Shown: in pieces, positions 20,640 through 33,985 of the stretch
Layout of the letters: each line of letters begins with the position of its first letter
How positions within the stretch are numbered: the stretch's first letter is position 1
DNA from: Pogona vitticeps
Lineage: Eukaryota; Chordata; Lepidosauria; Squamata; Agamidae
Assembly (NCBI RefSeq): GCF_051106095.1
Contig: NC_135786.1
Coordinates: forward strand, 14,912,501 to 14,976,500
Reading direction: 5' to 3'
Length of the DNA: 64,000 nucleotides
Position numbers and translations under genes: made by a program
The notes under the pieces: model-generated
The model's input: the letters and a program-made list of their open reading frames with translations, nothing else
Told to the model about the DNA's origin: nothing
The model's database searches: none

Positions 20640-22060
20640 TTTAATCCCAGTTAACTGGTCGTAGGGCTCTATCCTTGATTGAGTGATTTTAAGTGCCTTA
20701 ACCAACTAACTTGGAACATATATGTTGAAAACCTTAACTCAGAAACACTAGACTCAACACAAGGCAATTTACTGTCTGAGGTAAAGAGCAAGATGGGGCC
20801 CCTTCCCACTTAACATGCTGAGCAGACAGGTGGTCAAAGCATATTTCAACACTGGTGACACTGAAAGCTCATTTGAATTCAATAACCGCAAGCTCCCCTT
20901 GTGAAAATACAAGGAAAGAACATGGGAAAACAGTATGAATAAAACAGAACTTGAAAAAGTTACATTTTGGACTTCAAACTCAATACTCCTGCAACCAGTG
21001 TGCCCAGTAGTGAGCTATATTCTGAGTGCTGTCATCTGAAAAAGTAAATCTTCTGCAGATCAGATAGTTTTTGCCCAATAATGGGCAACATCAAGAGCAT
21101 ATGAGGCAGCTAACATCAAGTCTTCCAATGTAGTTCCACAATAAAAACGTAAAAATTCAGTGCTCTGGAAAAGAACAAGCAAAGAGTTTCTAGATGTATC
21201 AGCATAATCTCAGCAGCATATCTAATACACACAACTGGCTCAAATCCCCAAGTATTATCCAATTGGTTTTACTTAGTCTTTACACAGGAAAGCCTCCCAC
21301 TGAAATAAAAACGGAGCAAGAAACCTCAAAACTGGATGTACTGTTAATTTTCCTCAAATTTTCATATACCATAAAAGATTGTTTTGTTTAAACGTTGCTC
21401 GCTACCCACTTCCCCAGCCCAGCAGGACATTAAAAAATATTTTTAGCATCTGACTACTCAGATGAAAATCATTTCTTTATATTTAACCATTCAGTTTGCA
21501 GCAATTACATTTATTAACTCCTGGCTCATCAGAGTCTGCATCTGATTATAGTATAGATAACAGGAACTAATGAAAAACACAGATGCTTTATGTTCTTGCA
21601 ACTAATGAAGGAGCAAAATATTTTATGTTCCACAGAGGTAGGTGGCTTTTAAAATTTCCTTCAGAAATCCTTTTTCACACTGTTTTTATTCACATGTTGA
21701 TTTCTTTTGAATTCCAGCTTATCGTGACATATGAACCTGCCTTTATTAGCAAACCATGTTTTGGGTACTAACTAGAAACCAATACCTGAACCCATGTTTT
21801 TTCTTAGTTTACAGGCTCTGACTTACAGGCCCTAATCTCCAATTCCATTACTGTGGCTTTTGTGACTTGTCTCTGCCTTGTTTCTTGTCCACACAGAAAC
21901 AGGTGTTGACAACAGGGAGAAGAAAAGAACAAGCAACAAACCAGAAATGCAGAAGGCAGGCTATGGTTTGGTTGTCCATTGTACAAATGTAGGTTAAGCA
22001 AGAGACTGTGGTTGACACAAGCCATGGCTTGTGATGTGTAAAAGCACCCACTGAATCATG
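20640..22060. other. Non-coding stretch, nothing recognised
   Basis: AT-rich. No exon, RNA gene or named repeat seen. Small frames at 21194-21391, 21583-21771 and 21804-22051 show no family resemblance. Confidence 0.5.
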
Positions 22061-22064
22061 TGAT

Positions 22065-22178
22065 GAAGAATGTCCTGGACTATGGCTTCCATTGTCCCCA
22101 ACCAGCTTAATGCCTAAGGACCATGGGAGTAATAATCCAACATATTTGGAATGTACCAGGCTGAGGAAGACCCCTTAT
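22065..22178. repeat. Decayed MITE of the 'gatgggagttgtagtccaacaac' type
   Basis: The words accatgggagtaataatcca and aacatatttggaatgtacc fit a short MITE family common in squamates. Similar pieces lie near 31.8, 33.9 and 51.1 kb. The ends are too decayed to fix a target duplication. Confidence 0.4.
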
Positions 22179-22438
22179 AGGGCAGTCAGTAGAAATGAGC
22201 AGCCTGTGTTCAGGGGAAGCGTGTGACTCCACCATCTTCTAAAGGAGGCAATGACAAGCTGCTTAGGACTCTCATCTTGCCCATTAACCATCTTTGCAAA
22301 ATCCATTGACCATCTTGATTGTTTCTTCTCCCCCTCCCTCTCTCCTGCATCCTCTTACAATGATTCCAACAAAATCAAATGTTTGGAAGGTTGCTGGAAA
22401 GGAAAGGAAAGGGAGGGGAGGGGAGACACCTATATATT

Positions 22439-22577
<139 letters not shown>

Positions 22578-24029
22578 GCAAGGAGAAGAGAAACACACAA
22601 GAATCAGACATGGGCTTCTGGACCACCCTGGCCCTGCTTAAGAAATGCCATACCAGTCATGGCTGCTGAGTGGGAAAAATCAATTCCATGTTGTTGCCTG
22701 CAGATCTAACATTAACTTGCCCAGCTCATTTCTTGGCAAGATAATTCACTCTTCGCTGAATGTCATCTTGAGCCTCTTCCTTGAAAATCAATGTTCCCTG
22801 CCTGTCAAGGGTGTATTTATGATGAGAATGTCTTTCTGTAAAGGAATAAGGAGATGTAAAGTATCCAGCAAAACTGGACGAAGAGGTGTGATTTTTATAA
22901 ACACTGGGGGCCCTCCTTTCTCTGTCACACCCAAAAGCATAAACTCAGGTCAGGCTCCCCATGTCTTATGGCTATAGTAAGTTAAGCTACTGTGATTTCC
23001 TGGAGCAAAAAAAAAAAAAAACCTGGGGATTTCACACTGGAAAAACCAATGCGATATAATGGTTGCAGTTCCAGACTAGAAGAATTAGAGAACTGGGTTC
23101 AGCTTCCCATTTGTTAAGCTCAATGCAAAACCTGGGCCAGCCTAACCTACCTCTGTATAATGTGGCTTTTTAAAAAAAATGGTAGGGGATGCAGGGGTCT
23201 CTCTGGAATAGACAAATGGATCTTGAAACAGTAAATTCAAACAAAAGAATTCATAAGTAAAACAGCTGGCAAGGACTGAAATAACAGAAAATCTGAAAAG
23301 TTACTTTAGAAAAGTAATTTGTTACAATTACAAGCCCTCAGTAGTTAGCTACAATCATGGTTACAGAATTAAAAAGAATTCTTTACTTTCTCATCATTTT
23401 AAAATGCACAACATTAGTCATTTTTAAAACAAGCATCATAGTAAAACAAGCAGGTGACCTATGGTTAAAAAAACACATAAAAAGGGAGCACATGTGCCCC
23501 CTTGTAATTACAAAACAAGTTAAAACATTAACTGTTGCATTGCAAAAGTTATTCTTTGTTATATTGCAACCATAATGCCACTTAGCTATATATTGGTTAT
23601 AGCAAAAAAGGAATAAATTGCAAGTAGCTTTTCATGCTCTGTAACTGACCACAATGTTTTTTTATTTCTAGTGGAGACTTTGGGAGTGCCCCCCCTTTTT
23701 TTCTATTTGTCCTGCTGGAGGCCTTATTAATTTGGCTCCATACTGCTTCTGGCTCAGTCCCAGCTCTGTGGGTCAGTTCAGCAAAAGCGGGGCGGGGGGG
23801 TTGAAAAGGAGAGAGCTCAAGAGGCCTGCCAGTGCCAGAAGAAAAAGCAGCTTCTCTTCTGCAGCGAGGGCTGATACCTGTGTGGGTGTTTGTGTGAGGA
23901 GAGCCGGGAAAATGCAGATGCCAGCCCAAGTGGGATGCGTATCACTCTGCTGGGAAGCATGCTTTGTGGATGAAGACATTATTGTGCCTCGAGGAGAGAG
24001 AGAGAGAGAGAGAGAACATTGACATGCAT
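22578..24029. other. Non-coding stretch, nothing recognised
   Basis: No confident gene. The opposing frames around 23597-24084 overlap a GA run (23994-24015) and have no recognisable domain. Confidence 0.5.
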
Positions 24030-24031
24030 TA

Positions 24032-24444
24032 CAGTAGTGCCTCACAAGACAAATGCCTCGCAGGACAAAAAACTCGCAAGACAAATGGTTTTGGCAATGA
24101 GGTTGATGACTCGCAAGACAAATGCTCTTATGGCCATGCTTTGCAAGACGAATATTTTCCGTTTTTTTGTTTCTGCCTCACGTTTGCTGATTTTTAAATG
24201 TTTAAAAAGTTTAAGTTTTTTTATTGAATTTTTTTAAATCATCTGCATACTATGTATGGCTTTAAAGAGCATTTAATAAAACCTTTGTAAACCAAATTTG
24301 ACTTTGTTCTGACTTTTTCCCCATAGGAATGCATTAATTAGATTTCAATGCATTCCTATGAAAAAACGCGTTTCGCGAGATGAATTTTTTGCAAGACAAC
24401 ATTAACCGCGGAACGAATCAAATTCATCTTGCGAGGCACCACTG
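24032..24444. mobile_element. Tigger/pogo-like MITE, 413 bp, TA target site
   Basis: The left end is CAGTAGTGCCTCACAAGAC. The right end, read inward, is CAGTGGTGCCTCGCAAGATG. A TA dinucleotide flanks each side (24030-24031, 24445-24446). The interior repeats a cgcaagacaaatg-like word many times and has two gcattcctatg/gcattaattag boxes. No transposase. Same family as 62.1, 63.1 and 63.9 kb. Confidence 0.82.
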
Positions 24445-24446
24445 TA

Positions 24447-25768
24447 TTTGGTGCTGCCATACTTGATCAAAAAAGTTGCATATAGGAAAGACTGCTGTCT
24501 CTTACCTGCAATTCAGCTCCACCGCATCATTCAGAGATTAGTCTGGGCAGTTAGTGCATCATTGAAAGCAGAACTCAAGCTTGCCTCATTTCCCACATTG
24601 CAGATGTGTTTGCCTTTGTTTGGCGGTTCAACATCATAATTTTGGAAATAAACCAAGTTCAATCAAATTTGATAATCTGATTCAATGTTATATGCATTTT
24701 TGTGTGCGGGCAGAAAATGTAATGACAGGAGATAAGCATTTCACTTCAGGTTTGATTCGCTCCTTAGTCAGACATTTCAATGAACTGCTGGCTAGTGGTT
24801 TAGGTATGGGTCAGAGTTTGTTTCCATACTTTGTGCTTCCTTGGCAGGGGCTGGGCTGGACTGGATGATCCACAAGGTCCCCTTCCTAGTCTGCAGGATT
24901 ATTTTATGACAAACAAAACAACAATTTTGTAAATTGCTCCTATTAGCCAATGTCACCTGTAATCAGCTTTTAAAAGTCATTTCCTTTTTCATTTTCATGA
25001 CAAAAGAGGCCTTAGCAATTCACCTTTTGGGTATGTCCTAAGTAACCCTTTGCACTGCTTCATGACCCAAATACACAGTTTTCATAACAAGTGAATGTCT
25101 AGTCACTTTGGGATTCCCCTCCTGCCCATATTTCTGTTGGCTGCACAGCCTCCAAAGAGCCCTTGACGAAGTCCAGCTGCCATAACTTCCGGACCCCTTG
25201 AGGAAGAAAACTGGCCCTTGGAATTACCACAAGTTGCTGTTCCTTTTTCTCTGTGCATGAAGCTATCAATTACCTGTGTGGGGTGTGTGGGTGAGTGTTT
25301 TAAAGACTTAAGAAAGGTGGGTAGTTAATTTGCAACTCTCAGATGATGGGCCTCCGATGAACCTCAGCTAAAGCAGCACAAAGAGGTTATGGATGGAGAT
25401 GATGCAGCTGAATTCTCTCAGTTAGACAAGACAAAGGGCCCCTGTGAATTCTTTGTGTTACCTTGAAACCAGAAGAACATGGCCCCAGTTTTCTTGGAAG
25501 GAGACTAGAAGAGGCATGTTTACACTCTGGAAGACTCTCCATAGCATCTAATGGCAAAGCTGTGTTTGTGGCAGTGGTTAACAAGGAACTTGGAAACTTT
25601 TTTTTAACCAGTTGTAGTCCGAAAAGTAACTTTTCCAAGCTGTAGTCAAAAAGTAGTTGAGACCTTAGGTCTAATCCTGCATGGCTCTTTTGATGTTTTT
25701 GAATCGGAAGGCTGTATCTTTTTGAGAAATATGGTCCATCCAAATCCATCCATGTTTTTGGACTTAAT
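24447..25768. other. Non-coding stretch with one CR1-like tail
   Basis: At about 24845-24905 the words gggctggactggatgatcc and ggtccccttcctagtctgca look like a CR1-type 3' end on the plus strand. The rest is unassigned. The frames at 25387-25803 and 25463-25645 are opposed and unrecognised. Confidence 0.5.
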
Positions 25769-25775
25769 ATGAGTA

Positions 25776-26056
25776 AGGTAAAGGTAAAGAATCCCCTTGA
25801 CATTTAGTCAGTTGTGTCCGACTCTAGCAGGTGGTGCTCATCCCCGTTTCCAAGCCATAGAGCCAGCATTTGTCTGAAAACAGTTTCCCGTGGTCATATG
25901 GCCAGCATGACTAGACACAGAATGCCGTTATCTTCCCAGTGAGGTGGTACCTATTTATATACTTGCATTTTTACATGCTTTCGAACTGCTAGGTTGGCAG
26001 GAGCTGGGGCAAGCGACGGGAGCTCACTCCGTCGCATGGATTCGATCTTATGACTG
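25776..26056 (-). repeat. Sauria-type SINE, 5'-truncated
   Basis: Second copy of the SINE at 5.06 kb, minus strand. It keeps the body and the BovB-like 3' end (agagtcggacacaact at 25810-25825, one change) and the ACCTTT-like tail (25776-25800). It lacks the tRNA-like head beyond the gattcgatc box. The 7-bp repeats atgagta (25769-25775 and 26057-26063) are the likely target duplication. Confidence 0.78.
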
Positions 26057-26129
26057 ATGAGTAGTGCTTCTTAAATAAGAAAAGAAATAACAGTGTAGAC
26101 ATTCTATTCTTAGTCATTTCACTGACTTT

Positions 26130-26361
26130 AGGTTACAATCCTGTACCCATCCACCTGAGAACAAGCCCCTTGGGTTTGATGGGGTTTGCTTCTTAGCAGA
26201 CATTAACAAGATCGCATTGCCTGAAACCCAGTGGTAAGTTGCAATTAGAGTAGGCTCACTAAACCAGTACATCAACCCATCTGTAAGCCCCATTGATTCA
26301 ATTGTGGCTTACTACTGGATTTCAGCCACTAATTGTGGCTTACTACTGGATTTCAGCCACT
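26130..26361. repeat. Dispersed 'ccattgattcaatgg' repeat with exact 31-bp tandem duplication
   Basis: Sequence related to 2.93 and 59.75 kb, including cccagtggtaagttgcaatt, ccccattgattcaattgtgg and ctactggatttcagccact. The last 31 bp (26300-26330) are repeated without change at 26331-26361. Confidence 0.65.
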
Positions 26362-28513
26362 ATTAATCAGTTTACAAATATGTATTGCTAATCATTACCA
26401 GACATTACTGTTACACCTATTAGGTGGGACCGAGTGTGTCCATAAATAAGGATAGGAAGAGCAGAGTCCTTTCCTTCCAAGTGTCTGTTCAATTATAGTG
26501 ATGACCTTTGAAAGCCCTAAGCAGCCAAGCTGAACGGAAGAGGATGTGAACAATTCACAATTCTGTTTATACAAATGATCACATTTCAGATCCCACTGGT
26601 GGCATGAACCGAGAGGAGGAGAAGGGAAATAGATGATGCAAGGTATCACTTCTCTGATTTCATCTATCCTCAAATGAAAAATAAAAACACACTCGTAACC
26701 CCCAGACTAGAAAATTATTAATTTTGCAGTATTAACCAAGTCAACTTGGAGCAAACAGCTAATGGAAGGAAAACCGGCAAGGAATACAGAACAAAACAAG
26801 AGGTGCCTCAAATAGTTCAGGTTCTGTGCCATGATTAAATGCTATGTAGGTCCAGTTCTGTTGTATTTATTACACAGGAACAACTTTACTGCATGAGACC
26901 ATCCTAAGTTCCATCTAGGCCAATGAGATATATTTCAGGAAGTTCCTTGAAGGCAATGGCCCTCAGTTGACACCAGCATCCCTCCAAACATACTCCAGAT
27001 GGCATTCAGAAGTAGTCTTGAACCTCCTATTGTTGATCATGGTTCATCAAGATTTATTTATCTGTCTTCTATGAAACACAATCCAAAATCCACAGGCAAG
27101 GCAAGGTAGTCGGATTGACACCAAATGTACAAAACTTGCAGACTTTCAGGATTCCCAGAATCCATCATTGGGCTAGAGTTTGTGTGAAAAATAAGATTTA
27201 GATGCTCCAAAATTTGACCAGGTGTGCTCCATGAATTCATCTAACCTATGCTAAAGGTTTCACAAGGACTGTTATGAGAGATTTCGGTATATAGGCACTT
27301 ATCATGGCAGATCTAACAGCTGTGCCACCGACAGAAGTACAAAATAGGGTGGCTGCAGGAAAAAGAGGACAGAACTCCTACACCCTTGACAGTTTTATGG
27401 GAAAAAGCAATTGTACATATGTGTAGCTTGTGCGACTACCTGCTGAAATTCATTCTTTCAGCAGTTGTTAAAGCTACAGAAGACCCATCTTCTTTTTTAT
27501 GTGGCCACCATAGTCCAAAAGGGCTTTTGTATTGTTTTCTCTCAAGAAAACAGTGACAGTAGTTTTACATCTCTACCAGGAGGAGGCCTTTTGTAAAACT
27601 AATGGGTCTTAATTTCTCATTCAAGACCAAGCCACCTTAAATTCTTTTTCTTGCAAAAGGGATAATAGATCCAAAATATTTTATTTCTTGGAAATTGTCC
27701 CCCCCCCCATTTCTTCAAGCTTCTGTGAGAACTGCAGCTACAGTATTGGCAGGTAAACCTGAATGTGGGCAGCATTTTGTGAAAAATGTTTTTTTTAGAA
27801 ACAGACCTGATTGCTACTGATTCCTTCCTTCCTTCCTGTTTATGTATCCTTTTGAAGAAATTCAAGTCCTATTGAAGTACTAGTCAAAGTCCAGCAGCCC
27901 TCCTCAAGGTAGTTTACAAGTAAAATAACAAGATATAAAGTGTGTGTGTGTGTGTCCATCCAATTTGTATACCACCCAGACAGGTACAAGGCTTTCATTC
28001 AAGATTTTCAAGCAGAAAACCTTAAATAAATATAAAAGGCAATTAACCTTATTCTTCAGCTTTGAAAAAACACATGAAAATTGAAGGTAGCAATAAGCTC
28101 AACTTGTAAATATAAACCAGCTCCATTATACAATTGCTGGGAGATATCTGGTTAACCACTATGGGAACAAGGGAAGTTAGTGAACTAGGTAGATTTGTAG
28201 GCTTTTCTTATGTTGTTAGGAAAAAGATGATATCTCTAGCATCAGAAAGTGCTGGACAGGGAGACAGAAAATGGTCAAGGAGAAAAGCTATACATGGTTA
28301 AAACATCTGTCACAACATTGCCCTAAATGCACCTAAATCTATCCAATTTTGGAAACTAAGCAAGGTCAGACATGCTGAGTTCCAGGGACAGAAACCATTT
28401 GGAAATTTGCACTTGAATATATGCCGTGTCCTACTTATACCAGCAGGTAAAGATAGGAAAGAATTCTGCCTGAATATCTTGACTTCTGCTGGGACTCAAT
28501 GCTGACAATACTG
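26362..28513. other. Non-coding stretch, nothing recognised
   Basis: No exon or RNA gene seen. A C-run (27700-27708), a CCTT run near 27826-27836 and a short TG run (27941-27955) are the only simple features. Confidence 0.5.
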
Positions 28514-28521
28514 GGCTAGAT

Positions 28522-28651
28522 CCGTGGTTCCCAATCATGGATCCCCAGATGTTCTTGAACTCCCAGAAATCCTGGCCAGCACAGTTAGTGGCAAAGGCTT
28601 CTGGGATTTTTAGTCTAAGAACATCTGGGGACCCAAGGTTTGGAATCACTG
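28522..28651. mobile_element. hAT-type MITE, 130 bp, 8-bp TSD
   Basis: The left end ccGTGGTTCCCAATCATGG and the right end, read inward, CAGTGATTCCAAACCTTGGG resemble the element at 13.24 kb. The duplications ggctagat (28514-28521) and gtctagat (28652-28659) agree at 7 of 8 positions. Confidence 0.8.
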
Positions 28652-28964
28652 GTCTAGATGGCACAGATGTTTGGCACAGTAATAAGGAAGCTTCTGATTG
28701 ATTAAACATCTACCCTTCCCAGCCAATTCTTAGCAATTGATCTGAAATATAAAGCTACATCTAATTTGATATAAAAAGTTTTGAGATATTTTATTGCTGG
28801 CCAAACAAGGAACCTGGTAGAGAACAACACTAAATCCTAATCCAATTCATATCACTGCCAAATTTGCAAACCAGACACCTGACTGTGAACAGGCAACAGC
28901 TATCTCTTAATGAAGTGTTTACAATTAATATCTATCTTCTCGGCTTGCAAATGCTGTGTTTTTA

Positions 28965-29185
28965 TCTAATGGAGACCAATAGGCCATGGAACCAGAGGCT
29001 GGGAGTTCAGATTCTCACTCTGCCTTCTGGAAGAGGGACCAGACAAGATCGCCTGGAACGTGGGGTGGCATGCCCTGTCACCCTGGCCCCTCTCAGGGTG
29101 CCACAAGAAGAAGAGACTGGTAAACCACTTCTGAGTCCTTGATAACTGGAAAAACCTGGGTGGGTTATCATAAGGGAGAATTGAA
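28965..29185 (+). repeat. tRNA-derived SINE, plus strand, decayed head
   Basis: Box B-like GAGTTCAGATTCTC lies in ctgggagttcagattctcac (29009-29028). The middle has tgccacaagaagaagagactgg and gtaaaccacttctgagtcct, followed by a gggttatcataaggg tail. It matches the layout of the SINE at 45.2 kb. Confidence 0.65.
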
Positions 29186-30588
29186 TTGATGTTGCAGTGC
29201 ACAATTCTTAACATCATAGCACTGAGATTTTTCCTATAACATGCAGAAGGACAAGAGACTGCATTTTTACCCCCTGAGCAAGGGTGAGGAACAATTCTTT
29301 TTCTTTCAAATAACAGCACAGCCTTAGATCCAGGACCACAGAAAACTTTAGATTCTTTAATACTTTTGGATCTGTTTTGACAGCTGCTTTATGGTTAACA
29401 TGGCCAGTGAACAACTACGAAATGTTATTTTACTGTTTCATTATCGATGACTGGATTACCATTGAATGCTTTTCTTTAGGCAGATTGGCCGTAGCAATAC
29501 CTGTGAACACTTTGCAGCCCTGGACCATTCTGTAGCTAGCAGAATTGCTTCAAAATATGTCTCTCCTGGAGGCTTTTTGTTTCCACAATTAAAATTTGAA
29601 CCCAGAAGATGTAGAGTAGCCAAAGGATGGCCATCCACACCATTTATGAAATATACATCAAATCATTAAAATTCACTAGGAATGTTTTCTTATTTGCTAT
29701 GACATCACCATTGTGCATGCTGGTGAATCCCTTTTTTGGGGGTGCATCTTGTCACTATTTCTTGTCACATCACTTCCTATGCTACAGTATTTCCTAGAAT
29801 AAGCAACCGGTGCTATAGGAAACAAGCAAAGAACTGGTAGGGTATAGACCTTAATGGCAGTTTTATTTCTCTAAAGGATTTATATTCTGCCTTTCCTTGG
29901 AAAAAAATATCCAAGCATCGCTATTAAAAGACTAAAACCATTAAAATTCAATTACAAGACTCATTCTCTAGCTTCCTCTATGCTCACCTGGCCCACGCAG
30001 CAACAGAACTGGCAAGTGTCCTTCTCGCTTCCTTCACTTTCCAGAACTAGGCGATCCCATCATTTATTCTCAGATTCTGCAGACGACATCAACCCTCTTA
30101 TTGGGGAGGGGGGAGTTGCGGCTCACTCCTTTGCACTATACCCCTAGCTGAAACAAATGGAACAAGAGAGGGCAAGAAAAACTTCCCTGGGAGACATGGC
30201 TACTTCCCTGGCCATAAACAGATCATCATCATAGAACGGCGGAGTTGGAATGAACCAGTTAATGCGCTTAAAGTGGCCTCCAACAGTGATCTCCAAGGAT
30301 AATCAATTTTGCAGCAGTCAAGCTGTGTGAGCAAAGACCTGGCCAATTCCTCCAAATCCAATTCCACAAATTCTTAAGGCCACATCCCTGTTAAACTGTG
30401 GGAATGTAGCTCATGAGAAATGTATTACTTGGAGCTAGTTTTTCCTGCTGCTCCCACTAGTGGGAAATAGAGGTGGTCTTGGGTGTACCTCTCAAATAAA
30501 CCAACTGGCAATTGTTATTCTTCTCCAAGAACAGGGAGTGGACTGGAACCAAAGACAAATGAAGCTGTTGTTGATGTCAAAAACCCAG
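29186..30588. other. Non-coding stretch, nothing recognised
   Basis: No gene seen. The open frames at 29456-29669 lie on opposite strands over the same bases, without family resemblance. Confidence 0.5.
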
Positions 30589-30693
30589 CCCAGTGCTTGA
30601 ATGGAAATCAGAACTACTTTGCTGTGTCTTATATATATCCCAGTTTCTTATAAGACACAGCAAAGTACTTCTGATTTCCATTCAAGCACTGGG
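30589..30693. repeat. Near-perfect hairpin, 45-bp stem, 15-nt loop
   Basis: The left arm 30589-30633 is the reverse complement of the right arm 30649-30693 at 44 of 45 positions. The single mismatch is at 30615/30667. The loop is 30634-30648. TA-rich sequence follows on the right. It could be a palindromic MITE or a source of hairpin small RNA. The sequence alone does not decide. Confidence 0.92.
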
Positions 30694-31760
30694 GTATATA
30701 TATATATAATTGTAGTTCTTGAAAAAATATTTGTGAACATACTGTAGCTGACTAACTGGATGGGAACAGGGGAAACCAAAGAAGCCAACAACAAAAACAT
30801 GACCCACTCTTTCTTTATTGACCAAACAGGGGGACTGTATAACCCGTGCAGTTTCTCAATGTACTGGGACGAGATGTCTTCCCACCATGTCTATTTAGGC
30901 CCATCCAGATGGCAACTTTCCTCATGGCTGCTTCAGCACTGTAGGGTGAAATTAGAAACAGGAGGGAGAGAGACTGTATTAAATCTGTTACTGCAACTTG
31001 ATTTTTTAGAGGATGCATCCATCGTGCAGACTTAAATAACTTTCAGTAGTGATTCTATATTCGCATAGAAGCTTGGAAGCTGGAAGCTACTTCTTGGTTT
31101 ACGCTGGTGCATCTGGTACGGTTGTGGTAAATTGCTGTTAACTAACGTAACATGTTAGTGTCAGTTTGCTGTGGTAAGTTATGTGATTTAATTTATGCCC
31201 ATGTAAATCATCAACAGGATTCTGGCCATTCTATTTTAATATAGCACATTTAATGTAGCACTCTTGTTGATTGATTTTGTTCAACATTCCAGCTCTCTGT
31301 TCTGTGACTTAAGGATTTCCTTTCTGCCACACTGGGGCTGAGGTTGAACCTTAAATAGGACCCTAAGGACTGGAGTACTTTTTGTGGGGCAGGATGAGGC
31401 TGAGGGAGGGGATTCAAGAAGTATGAAAGCAAAAGGCCAGGGAGAGCCAAGTCTTGAAAACTGAACCAAGAGGGCAAAGTCACAATGGGCTGTCCGATTT
31501 GAAACTAGAAGAAGTCAAGGCCCTTAGTCTGCAACACAGAGATGGACAAGCCATCCAGAAGAAGGATGAAGTGTTTTGAGTTTCATTGTAAGATGGCTTA
31601 GGAGCCTGAATATTCATCTCCATTCATTTTTAGTTGGTGGCAGGGCTAACAAGCTCAGTGCCCACACATTGGCCTGCTATGAATCCAAAACGATAACAAA
31701 TGGCTCCTGACTTCTGAGGACCTGACAGGATAGCTTTAAAGTTGGGTGTACACACAACGT
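30694..31760. other. Non-coding stretch, nothing recognised
   Basis: No gene or named repeat. The frames at 30760-31035 and 31250-31483 have no recognisable domain. Confidence 0.5.
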
Positions 31761-31764
31761 AACC

Positions 31765-31885
31765 TGCCCAAATACAGTTGAACTGAAGCTGCCAGCATTC
31801 CTCACCATTGGCTACACTGGCTGAGGCTGATGAGAGTCACAGTCCATCAACATCTTAAGGGTCTACATTTGCCTGCCCTTGTTAG
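31765..31885. repeat. Decayed MITE of the 'gatgggagttgtagtccaacaac' type
   Basis: Holds ggctgaggctgatgagagtc and acagtccatcaacatcttaa, the core of a short MITE family. The ends aacctgcccaaat and atttgcctgccct are roughly inverted. No clear target duplication. Confidence 0.45.
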
Positions 31886-31889
31886 AACT

Positions 31890-32025
31890 AAACTGTTGGA
31901 TAGTTCAGTGGTTTAGATCTGAGACAGAAGTTGGAAGTTCAATTCTCTGCTGTTCCTCCCTGATGGAGGCTGGACTCGATGATCCGTAGGATCCCTTCCA
32001 GCTCTAAAGTTCTCAGATGAAGATT
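31890..32025 (+). repeat. tRNA-headed SINE with CR1-like tail
   Basis: The head has box A-like TAGTTCAGTGG and box B-like AGTTCAATTC. The tail tggactcgatgatccgtagg and atcccttccagctctaaag is a CR1-type 3' end. The same composite occurs at 43.61 kb. Confidence 0.72.
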
Positions 32026-32912
32026 ATGAGTAAGAGTACAGAACAGGTTTTTCTGCCAGTTGTGGTTTCTATTATTACCACAGGATTCTGAATTGGCAAC
32101 ATCACTGGGTCATTAGGAGCAGGGAAGAAAGTCTGGGCCCCTGCCTGTTTTTTCCTTCCAGGCAAGGACTAGAAAGTTCTACTTCATATTTTGAAAACCA
32201 TACAGAAGAAAGAGCTTTATGCCTCCTGGAAGGTGAAGAAGAGGCTTGTGTGTAAGTCACACCGTACTTTTATTTGGTTTGCCACTGCCACTTCCTGCAC
32301 ACAATTAAGAGTACCCAACCTTTGAAGGAAGATTGGTTATTCATTTCCTTAGTGTGTTAATTAAGTTGGATTCTGATACAGTTCCAGTTCTAAAGAAAGC
32401 ATGAAACTAAACTAACTTAGAATGTCCTATGATTTGAGTTTGTTAGGTATTTTCAGCAAAAGGAGTGTTTTGGTTTATTTATATTTGTTTTCTGTCAAGG
32501 AAATAAGGGTGCCCTGCTGCCCATTGTTTATGGAAGGTCCCTTCTACCTTGCCCTGATTCTGCTGATAATGTACGATTAACAGCAGTATCTAAAAAAACC
32601 CTGAGCACCTTGCAGGATACTTCGTCCAGTGTGAGCATGGCTCTTAGCCCAACATCTGAACTGACGTTCCCTCCACTTCTCTAGCATCAGACCACAAATA
32701 TCTTTTCCACGCTCAGCTGTAAAGAAGGACGCCTCGGTTTTCAGGCTTGGAGAGATGTGGTGAGCTAAGGGCAGGAAGGATCTGTCATTCAGAAGAAAAG
32801 CCAGGCTAGGATTACCAAATCTATTTTAATTTCAAATTGCTTTCTTAATATTGATTGGAAACAAAAGAAAGCCTTGTGCATTGCTTGCCATAGGACTCTC
32901 TCAATCTCTGTG
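32026..32912. other. Non-coding stretch, nothing recognised
   Basis: No gene or named repeat seen on either strand. Confidence 0.5.
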
Positions 32913-33865
<953 letters not shown>

Positions 33866-33867
33866 AG

Positions 33868-33985
33868 ATGGGAAATGTTTGGCTCTCTGGATGTTGATGG
33901 GCTGCATCTGCCATCTCCCATTGCCGTTGGCTATGGTGTTATATGAATGGCACTCTAACATCCTGAAGGCTACACCTATGGGATA
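33868..33985. repeat. Decayed MITE of the 'gatgggagttgtagtccaacaac' type, minus orientation
   Basis: ctctggatgttgatgggctg, then ccatctcccattgccgttgg, then actctaacatcctgaaggct matches the family at 31.8 kb read on the other strand. Confidence 0.4.
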
